Shown here: positions 56,061 through 64,000 of the stretch, piece by piece
Numbering within the stretch: position 1 is the first letter of the stretch
Layout of the letters: the number at the start of each line of letters is the position of its first letter
Source: Theropithecus gelada
Taxonomy: Eukaryota; Chordata; Mammalia; Primates; Cercopithecidae
NCBI RefSeq assembly: GCF_003255815.1
Contig: NC_037668.1
Span: 89,581,451-89,645,450, forward strand
Length of the DNA: 64,000 nt
Direction: 5' to 3'
The notes under the pieces: model-generated
What the model was told of the DNA's origin: nothing
Database searches by the model: none
The model's input: only the letters and a program-made list of their open reading frames with translations
Position numbers and translations under genes: made by a program

Positions 56061-56820
56061 ATAATCTGTAGACCAAAAACAATACTAATTCTTCATAATT
56101 ATGGCTCAACTGAAAGGCAATAGAAATTTCTAATTATGTTGTCTTTCTGAAGAGACATACTTAACATAATTTTAAAAACTTTTCTTCAGATTATTCTTGA
56201 AGCCTTGTGATCCCTTGCCTTTACTCCTCTCACCTGGCCAAAGCTCTTCACTGACATAATTTTTATTTATTTATGTATTTATTGCCACCTGAGAGTATAA
56301 ACTGTGTGCTTTACCTTGGATTTCCTAGCAGGACTCCTTGCCTTTTTCCTGTACAGTTTCAAAGTTAGCAAAGTTTTAATTCTAATTCTACATACTGTGT
56401 GCTGTGTATCAGCATTGGTTGACCTTTCAAGGATTAAAAAGAAAAGATCAAAACCCTGCAGAATCTTTTCTAAAGAATGAAGGGCATCCTGTCACTCTGA
56501 CATGGCTGTGTTGTCAGGCAATCTCCCAGTCTAGAGATGGCTCCCATCTTACAGTGTCTGCTCAGGGAGAATGAAGACTGAGGATGCCATGCTGTTCTGA
56601 GCCTCTCTTTGTGCACTCAAGAGGTTATAGATCTGAATATCTGGAGGGCATAGATTCAACCCTGTGTTTTCATTTTTTAATATTTGAATGTAACATCACG
56701 AGGTGAGGGGTTTAGCAGCTGATAGTACTGTTGGTCTAAGTCACATATGCTCAGTTGAATTTAGAAGGCAGTAAATGGGATGGAAACTTAACTCCTCAAA
56801 CCCGTATGTCCTTTTAACTT

Positions 56821-56906
56821 CTTTTCCACCATAATTCTCATGGTAATAGTAATAATAGTAATGTTATTATAATAATAATATTACCATGAGAATTATGATG
56901 GAAAAG
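56821..56906. repeat. Long hairpin, 28 bp arms with one mismatch
   Basis: Arm 56821-56848 (cttttccaccataattctca, tggtaata) and arm 56879-56906 are reverse complements except one base. The 30-base spacer is itself a TTA/TAA-type sequence that can partly pair. Confidence 0.95.
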
Positions 56907-56919
56907 AAATTATTACTAT

Positions 56920-57080
56920 GAAGTGATTACTATGGACTTACTAAGCACTTTACATGCCTTGTTGAACACTTTTAATAACTGTGAAATCTGTACTATTGTT
57001 ATTTCCATTTACAAATGAAAAACTTAAATCTTCACGGTTAAACAACTTGATCACTATCATTCAGCTAGTATTTGTGTTTA
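56920..57080 (-). repeat. MIR, antisense
   Basis: cttactaagcactttacatg, tccatttacaaatgaaaaac and ttcagctagtatttgtg. Confidence 0.72.
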
Positions 57081-57252
57081 GGTTAAGTTGACAGTGATTT
57101 GTTTGGAAAGTTAAATTCCAAAATCAGTATTTGCAAAGCTTTTAAGTTTTTATATGTCTACACTTTCCCTGCGTCATAATGACTTTCAACTAATACAATT
57201 TTTTTCTGGAAGATAATGGAGTATTTCTTATTTATAAATTCATATTCTACAT

Positions 57253-57357
57253 TTATAAAAATGGTAAAGTGCACTTAACATAAAATTTACCATCTTAACT
57301 GTTTTTAAATGAATAGTTCAGTAGTGTTAAGTATATTCACATTTCAACTAATATAAT
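57253..57357 (-). repeat. L1M 3' UTR piece, antisense, next to an Alu
   Basis: cttaacataaaatttaccat and tagttcagtagtgttaagta match the same old L1 3' UTR seen at 35250 and 44785. Confidence 0.75.
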
Positions 57358-57655
57358 TTTTGTTATTTTTTGAGAGGGAGTCTCACTCTGTTGCCCAGGC
57401 TGGAGTACAGTGGTGCTATCTTGGTTCACTGCAACCTCAACCTCCTGGGTTAAAGCAATTCTCCTGCCTCAGCCTCGTGAGTAGCTGGGATTACAGGTGT
57501 GCACCCCCATGCCTGGCTAATGTTTTTGTATTTTTAGTAGAGATGGGGTTTCGCCATGTTGGCCAGGCTGGTCTCAAACTCTGGGTCTCAAGTGATCTGC
57601 CCGCCTTGGCCTCCCAAAGCCCTGGGATTATAGGCATGAGCCACTGCACCTGGCC
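57358..57655 (-). repeat. Alu with target-site duplication, antisense
   Basis: aactaatataatttt before and aactaatgtaatttt after. Head ctgcacctggcc. Confidence 0.93.
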
Positions 57656-58879
57656 ACAACTAATGTAATTTTAGTTATACTTGAGTACTACTGTGTGCCT
57701 GGTAGAACCTCAGGCATTTCAGCAAGATGATGGGACTTTTAGATAAAGGATAGTTGTATGGTTTGTTTTGTTTTCCTTACAACTAGCAAAAGTCCTGGAC
57801 CAGGACTGACTGGTAACCACATAAACAATTACAGCATGACATAAAATTTTCAAGAGATGAAACATCCAAGGAATGTATCTAATATACAAACAAGTTATTC
57901 AGCAGGAGACCAGAAGGGTTATGAGAAAGGAATAGTCTTCAAGAAGTGATTTCCATGGGACTGCTGGTTAAACCATTTAAAATATTGTGCTTAAAATAGG
58001 TTTTTAAAGTACTAAACTTTATAGGATAAAAGTATGTGCAAGCTTATGTACTTTTTATTCCTTTTGCGAATATAGTTTGATCTTTTAGCAAGTTCCTTTG
58101 TCCACTTCACTTCTATTTTACTTTTTATTGCTTTCTGTGCTGTGCTTACTGTGCAGCTCTGGGACTGTTTAGTTCTATGTCTGATGTGTGGAAAAATCTG
58201 TTCTTACTGCCTAATAGTATTTAGGAAGTAATAAGACACAAGGAGCCAGGAACCGTATCAGTTTAATCTATCTTGAGTGGACTGAATGTACTTTGTGGGC
58301 ACTTACTTTGAACGTGATGGTGTTGTGGTAATTGGTATGATTAGTGTAATACTTTGCTATATTATAAAATAGTTAAACATGGAGTTGGATTTAGATAAGA
58401 TAGCTTGCTCATTATTCATTAGAATCAATTAGTTGTTGCTTTGCATTCACTATAAATACATTTATTTCTCTTTCCCAAAAGTAAATGCTTAGCTTATTGG
58501 TCAAATCAGAAGACAGTCTTTTGAAATTGTTAATTATACCCTGTTGTTTTAAACCAGAACTGTTCTTGTGATTTTAATTCAGCTAATGGTTCCTGACATG
58601 ACTTTCGTTGCTCTGAAAATGGCAAAGGAAAAAGAAAAGGTGTTTTAAGATATATCTTATCAAAAAAGGACACATGCTGTCGTATGTATTTTGTTGTTCT
58701 TTTTTTTTTTATATAGTAAATGCCCTTTTTGAGTTTTGTAACGAAAATGTACATCAATTTCATTGCTGATGCATTGTTTTGAATTAACTTCTATCTTTCC
58801 TTACTTTTTATAGTGGTTTTGTGAATGTTTGGGTAGAAACTAGGAACAAATTTGAGTCAAGATACTCTGTCAAATTAAG

Positions 58880-59065
58880 TTATAGGATTTTAGAGTTGAG
58901 AGAAGGGATCATAACTCATGTATCCAACTTTTTCATTTTATGTTTGTGAGGAAACTGACTCAGAGAAATGAAGACACTCGTGAAACTGTACACATCCAGG
59001 TGTGGACCAAGCTGGGTCTCAAAACTCGCCTCTTTTAATCCACGCTCATCCTAACACTAATGGGC
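58880..59065 (-). repeat. Ancient SINE/LINE remnant, family uncertain
   Basis: aactttttcattttatgttt, gaggaaactgactcagagaa and caagctgggtctcaaaact show the 'fall in L3/MIR-like' wording shared by several mammalian relics. Confidence 0.5.
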
Positions 59066-59344
59066 TGAATATCTGTCTTCATTGTCTTTCTCTCTTATAT
59101 ATCTTTTCTCCTTTTTAAAAATCTTGGAATTCTTGTTTTCTGACATTCCTCACAATGGAAATTTTAATTCATGCTAGCTGTGCCACTGAGCTTCTGCAGA
59201 TCACTGTTTTCCTTTTTCCTTAAGGTGTATAAATCTGTATGTGTGTGTGCATGTGTATAAAAGAACCTTTCCTTTGCCTCTTTGTACCCAGTTCCTCCTT
59301 TTGCCTACCTCTGGAATGAAATAGTTGCATCCCTTTTATTTAAT

Positions 59345-59478
59345 TTTTAATGTTTTTTAGAGACAAAGTCTCACTGTATTGCCCAGGGTGGTCTCAACCT
59401 CCTAGACTCAAGCGATCCTCCCACCTTGGCCTCCCAAAATGCTGGGATTACAGGCTGGGATTACACTGTGCCCAGCCA
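59345..59478 (-). repeat. Half Alu, antisense
   Basis: Single arm, ttttttagagacaaagtctc to ctgtgcccagcc, with a 10-base duplication (ggctgggattaca occurs after gctgggattacag). Confidence 0.85.
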
Positions 59479-60087
59479 ACTGTCTCCCTTTTAAACTTAA
59501 TGGTTTCTTTCTGCATTCTCTATTTTAGCAACTTCCTTGAGATGTTGCTTTGAAAATTTATTTAGCTGTTAATTAATTTAGATTTTAACTTAATACTCCT
59601 TAGTTCAAATAATGATGGCCACATTTAAGAGTATACTTTTCAAGAAGCCAATATTTGGCTACCTGCTGTTTTCATAGTTTCCTCAGTTGATCATTACTGA
59701 GTTGGAATAATTCTCTTATCCAGTATTACAGAGCTAACTATTCATGTTGTCCAGAAATTTGTGTGTAGTTCCTTTAAAATTATCTTTGAAACATACTTTC
59801 TCTTACTGAAATAAAAATACATATCTGTGGAATGAAGCTGAAAGCCTAGTTCTATAATGATATGTGCTATAGCATGGAATTCATTGGTTAGTGGATTGTT
59901 TCTTTTCACTAGTAGAGTACTTTCTATTTCACAGTTGATTGAAGTTGTTTTGCTAGTCCTTCCTTGGAATCATTTCATCCTTGTGAAGGACCTCTGTAAT
60001 ACAGCTGTAGAGCAGGTATTTTGGTGTGGTGAACTATACAACACAGCCTAGAACTTTAATAACATACTATTAAGACTATATACATTA

Positions 60088-60383
60088 GGCCGGCATGGTG
60101 TCTCATGCCTGTAATTCCAGTACTTCGCGAGGCTGAGGTGGGAGGATTCCTTGAGCCCAGAAGTTTGAGATCTGCTGAGCAATATAGGGAGACCACATCT
60201 TTACAAAAAATAAAAACGATTTAGCTGAATGTGGTGTGCACTTGTGGTCCCAGCTACTCAGGAGGCTGAGGTGGGAGGATCACTTAAGCCCAGGAGGTTG
60301 AGACTGCACTGAGCTGTGATTGTGCCAGTGCACTCAAGCCTGGGTGACAGAGTGAAACCCTGTCTCAAAAAAGAAAAAAAAGA
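60088..60383 (+). repeat. Old Alu, sense
   Basis: Begins ggccggcatggtgtctcatg. The flanks share a diverged direct repeat (aagactatatacatta / aagactctatgaatta). Confidence 0.9.
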
Positions 60384-61429
60384 CTCTATGAATTAACCAT
60401 ATTTCCTCTCATGAGTTTAGTTGACCAACTTTATATTTAATACACTCAGTTGACACTAAGAGTCAAAATTATCAAAGGAAATAAACTATGATCCATCTCT
60501 TTGCCATCCTGCTGTGTGGTCTTTAAATTCCTATCCTGTTATTTAATGTCTTTAAAAGTTTGAGCGTTACATACAGAATATATTTTTTTAAAAACAAACA
60601 AACGCAAAAGATATTCTTCATTTTGAATGTAGTTAAGTCTTTGTTACACCTTGTGTTTCTTTATTGGGGTAATACTGCAAAGCATATCAATGTTAAATAT
60701 TAGAACAATTCCTGGTATATATCTCCTGTTCTTATTTCCTAAAAGCCTCTTACTAATGCATTTGCCAGTTTATTACCTATGACACTTTTCTTGTTAATTC
60801 CTTCTGTCTCCTCTTTATGTCACGCTCTCTGCTTCATGTCTTTTCACTGAGTTTGCCATGGTAGCTTGGATTTGTAATCTAGGTTTTGGAGCAGTTTCAC
60901 GGCTAGAACTCTCCACATCTTCGAGTTGATGTCTCTGTCTGACAGAGCCCATTTCCGCTGAACCACCTCTCCGCTCCAGGTGATGCTCCTGCACTCTGCC
61001 TTAGCTTATGTGAAATCTGGTCTCTTTGATTTTTGGGAATGTACACAAATATTCATATAATACATTTTATGGACACGTCAGAAACTTTGAATCCCATCCA
61101 TTTGGGCATAATGATTATCACATGTTTGAATTTGTTCGTGTAAAAGTCTTCTTATGCCCACCAAATCAATGGATTCTTGAGAAAGCAACTGTGCATTGAA
61201 ATTTGGCAAACAAATGCACGTTTTACCTGTACATGCAGGCATGCTGCACATTCTGTACCCTCTAACTTTTCATCTGCTAGGTACTGAAACATGAACCTCT
61301 AGTGGCCAAGTGCGATATTTAAGGGATTCAGTTTTATATACTTTGGTAAGATGATTAAAAATATCTTCTAACATATTTGTCTTCTTTCAACACTTCATTC
61401 ATTTAGCAAATACTAAAGTTAGAGAAGCA

Positions 61430-61692
61430 GCATCGCTTAGTGTGGCTAAAAGCACAAACTCTGGGATTTGACTGGCTGGCTTAATTTCTGGCTCTGCCAT
61501 TTACCAGCCATTGTGCTTTGGTTAAGCTATTTAATTTTTCTTAATTTCCTCACCAGGAAAGTGAGGATAATGATAGTACGTACCTACCTCATGATGATGT
61601 GAGGATTAAATGGATTCAAGTAAGTAAGATTCTGAGAACAGTGCCTGGTATGGCAAGAGCTTAGTGTGTGTTACCAGCTGTTGTTGTTATTC
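61430..61692 (+). repeat. Near full-length MIR, sense
   Basis: ctaaaagcacaaactctggg, tctggctctgccatttacca, gaaagtgaggataatgatag, tgtgaggattaaatggattc and agaacagtgcctggtatggc in consensus order. Confidence 0.9.
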
Positions 61693-61769
61693 CTATATGA
61701 TGCGATGTGGCTTTTGCTTTTGGTGTACTTGTCGCCCCGTGGGAAGAGAGAAACTAAATAGACAGTCAT

Positions 61770-62620
61770 TCAACATTTTAACTACTCTTCAGTGCCTTCT
61801 CCGTGACGAGCATTGTAGTAGGCCCTGAAAAATCCAGCAAAAAAATAAGCAAACACATTATTGGTCTCATAAAGCTTACTTTTAGTAGGAAGTAATTTAA
61901 AGGAAGTCATTTACAATAATTTCAGTAAAATGTAAAAAGTATTTTAATGAAGAAAATGCAACAAGCTGTAGATACATCTGACAGGAAGACCAAACTAGTT
62001 CTAGAAGGTCAAACAGTAAAGGAAATATATTATGATAAATAATGCTGTAATTGAAGTTCTTTTTAGGTTTAGGGATGTCACCGAGTAGGAAGTGCTTGGG
62101 TCTTCAAGGAGTAAGGGAATGCTTCTCATTGGAGGAGACACTTGAGCTGACTCTGGTGGCAAAGTCTAGACAAGTGGCAGTGGGTCAGGGAGAGCATTCC
62201 TGGCTGAGGGAATGACTTGCATTATGCCATGCAGCATGACGAGGCCTTTCACAATACCTGAGTTTCCATTTCACAATACCTGGGATAAAGTGTTGGGTAA
62301 ATGGGAGTAGGCAGTGGTATGTGTGGGGAGAGTGAGAGACGAGACAGAACTGCAGTTCTGAAGGATTTTCCTTCCATGAAGAATAAAGGAGTTAGGACTT
62401 TATCCTGAAGGCAGTAGGTGTCCCTGAAGTATTTTAAGCAGAGGAGGAATTATAATCACCTTTTTATTTTTAAAGATGGTTCTATTATCTCTGTAGAAAA
62501 TTGACTCATGGGGGCAAGATTAGAGACAGGTAGACCTATCAGGAAACTGTAGCAGCTGCTCAGAAATCACGAGAAGTTGAACCAAGGCTGTGGCAGTGGA
62601 AACGGAAAGGAAGAATCAGA
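61770..62620 (-). repeat. Long L2 3' region, antisense
   Basis: cagtcattcaacattttaac, gagcattcctggctgaggga, tatcctgaaggcagtaggtg and attttaagcagaggaggaat follow L2 in reverse complement. It carries a 22 bp tandem duplication at 62247-62282. Confidence 0.75.
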
Positions 62621-62730
62621 AAAGATAAAAGGCTGAGATAAAAAAACTGACATGCCTTAGTGAGCCACTCAATGGAGGGGTGAGGGGGAGAACGGAACTC
62701 TTGGGTATATGCTGATGCCACTCAGAGGAT

Positions 62731-62942
62731 ATAGGGAGGCCGAGGCAGGAGGATCAGTTGAGGCCAGGAGTTCGAGACCAGCCTCACCAATATGGCAAAA
62801 CCCCGTCGCTACTAAAAATACAAAAATTAGCTGGGAGTGACGGCGCACACCTGTAATGTCAGCTCTCGGGTGGCTGAGGCACGAGAATCCAGCCTGGGTG
62901 ACCGAGAGGGATTCTGTCTCAAAAAAAAAAAAAAAAAAAAAA
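62731..62942 (+). repeat. Alu, sense, 5'-truncated and internally deleted
   Basis: Starts tagggaggccgaggcaggag; about 40 bases are lost between gcacgagaatcc and agcctggg; A22 tail. Confidence 0.9.
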
Positions 62943-63297
62943 GAGGTGTAGGGTACAACTTTCAGAAGTAAATGGGTTGAACCAAACATACGGGACACTG
63001 TTACAGTGTGTGTAATAATATAAACCTTTTGAATAATGAAGAAGAAAATTCCTTCTGAAGAGAATGGCTCGCATAGTACGTTTCTCATGTTCTATGATTG
63101 GTCTCTAGTGCCCTCTATTGGCTATTTAGTCTAAAGCAGCATCTTGATTCTTAAATACAATGTTCTTTGCAGTGTTATCTACCAAAAGAAGAAATATTAG
63201 AGATTTTGAAATTATGATGAAAGGTGATAAAAACTGATGGAGACTTTGTTTTTAGTAGGAAGACAGTTAAAATAATTTCAGCAAGGTGCTACTGGGG

Positions 63298-63402
63298 GTG
63301 TGCACATTGGCAGCATATATACTAAAATTGTAGTGATACAGAGATCATTAGTGTGACCCTCGTGCAAGAATAACATGCACCTTTGTGAAGCGCTTCATAT
63401 AT
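63298..63402 (+). pseudogene. RNU6-like pseudogene: Decayed U6 snRNA pseudogene
   Basis: The order gcagcatatatactaaaatt, gtgatacagagatcattagt, tgtgaagcgcttcatatat matches U6 end to end, with many changes (for example cctcgtgcaagaataacatg for the Lsm-site-proximal region). No snRNA promoter elements are seen upstream. Confidence 0.88.
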
Positions 63403-64000
63403 ATATCTATGTAAATATGCCTGGGGGTCTCAGGGTTGGGTAAGGGTTTTGAGAAGTATCTCTATAACATTTTGTTTGCTATAACATGCACATAATGTCG
63501 TACACTGTATTTTCAGAAAATCGACCTTTCTGATGAGAAGCAGCCTGAGTCAGGCTGGTTTTTGAGCATTTTTATGCAGCAAAGCCTCAAGAATAGCAGC
63601 CACCCCAGTAGGCAGTAGCAGCTGCTGTTTTTCCATAGGGTGGCTGCTACATGTGATGTAAAGGAAATGAAAGGAAATGACTGTTACTCATTAAAGCGAT
63701 TTCATTCAGCTATGTGGGAAATCAGAGGCAGAAAAGTCATCATAGAAAATGAAGCAGCGATTATACATAATGGGGCATCTTCAGAGGTGGCTAGTTTGTC
63801 CCCTCCCTGCCCCCCAAATAACAAAGAAGCTGCCTTTGGGTTCTGTCATCCAGGAAAAGGGGTGGTAGATTGGATTTATTGTTTAGCATAACTAGTGGTC
63901 TAAACCTGAATACATTTTAGTAAGCAAGCACACCTGTCACTAGTTTGAGGTCTAAAGAAGGCCTCACTTTGTGTAAATTAGTACTTACAATGACTTTTCT
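63403..64000 (+). other. Unique sequence at the window end
   Basis: No recognisable repeat. An 83-codon open frame (63640-63891) has no family resemblance. The stretch around 63640-63780 has balanced composition and could be a conserved non-coding element, but nothing in the sequence proves it. Confidence 0.4.

Larger units (their letters stand above)
1..64000 (+). other. PATJ: PATJ (INADL) gene, internal segment
   Basis: Eight exons on the + strand splice into one continuous frame that I recognise as PATJ, the Pals1-associated tight junction protein. PATJ is a cytoplasmic scaffold with an N-terminal L27 domain that binds PALS1, followed by about ten PDZ domains; it acts at the apical and tight-junction membrane of epithelial cells. 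The window covers the second half of PDZ3 through the first strands of PDZ5. The paralogue MPDZ has the same layout but different linkers. Here the linker (PDSPENELKSRWENLLGP) and the PDZ4 core (DSFDGHHYISSIVSGGP) fit PATJ, not MPDZ. Promoter, start codon, stop codon and 3' end are all outside the window. Confidence 0.93.
44497..64000 (+). other. PATJ: PATJ intron after E8, open at the window end
   Basis: No further PATJ exon is visible, in particular none encoding the rest of PDZ5, so this intron is at least 19.5 kb. Unique stretches (47340-48180, 48900-49620, 49925-50580, 51620-53000, 57660-58500, 63400-64000) hold no supported gene. The rest is listed repeat by repeat. Confidence 0.8.

Noticed and set aside
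60890..60985. Stretch ending ccgctccag then gtgatg as a possible PATJ exon
   Set aside because: It does not encode any PATJ-like sequence in the needed phase-0 frame and lacks a convincing acceptor.
1..64000. Dozens of 60-100 codon frames with SCLSLPSSWDY or ITGVSHHAQP wording
   Set aside because: These are Alu translations in either orientation and appear wherever an Alu does.
1..64000. CRISPR arrays, operons or phage-like systems
   Set aside because: The DNA is a primate intron landscape; there are no spaced direct repeats or dense bacterial-type coding.
1..64000. Assignment to MPDZ instead of PATJ
   Set aside because: MPDZ has different residues in the PDZ4 core and the inter-PDZ linkers; all eight exons fit PATJ.

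Overview
The window is a piece of a primate nuclear genome lying inside one multi-exon gene. About half of it is interspersed repeats: some 45 Alu copies, L1 of several ages, and old MIR, L2, Tigger and MaLR copies. The only cellular protein gene I can support is PATJ (INADL), the multi-PDZ scaffold of the Crumbs/PALS1 polarity complex, on the + strand. Both of its ends lie outside the window. The Alu content makes the source a catarrhine. The youngest Alus carry 'cttgagccacc' ends and a 'ccgcccgtctcgg' block that I associate with Old World monkey AluY subfamilies, so I infer a macaque- or baboon-like species rather than human. That inference rests on memory.

Eight coding exons, here called E1 to E8, lie at 1090-1181, 3006-3147, 13323-13469, 17179-17255, 20188-20244, 34640-34774, 38301-38462 and 44365-44496. 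Together they are 944 nt and join into one open frame of 314 full codons, with every junction obeying GT-AG. They encode the second half of PDZ3 (E1-E2), the PDZ3-PDZ4 linker (E3-E5), PDZ4 (E6-E7), and an acidic linker plus the first strands of PDZ5 (E8). The remainder of PDZ5 is not in the window, so everything from 44497 to the end is one intron of at least 19.5 kb.

Intron by intron: 1182-3005 has a 0.3 kb CT-rich microsatellite and an Alu. 3148-13322 is mostly repeats, including an antisense L1 with an intact 5' end but an internally deleted ORF2, next to or inside an older L1. 13470-17178 and 17256-20187 are mostly unique AT-rich sequence. 20245-34639 is the most rearranged, with a templated insertion inside an Alu, a U6 retrocopy inside a MIR, and a split inverted duplication. 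34775-38300 and 38463-44364 hold ancient L1, MIR and L2 pieces and a sense 2 kb L1. The last intron has a Tigger transposon split by a solo MaLR LTR with a clean target-site duplication, several perfect hairpins and a second, decayed U6 copy.

I found no new gene system. The best leads are structural: inverted Alus bracketing E2, several long perfect quasipalindromes that resemble template-switch scars, the split inverted duplication at 29.9-32.7 kb, the templated insertion at 23.0 kb, and an L1 antisense promoter aimed at E3.
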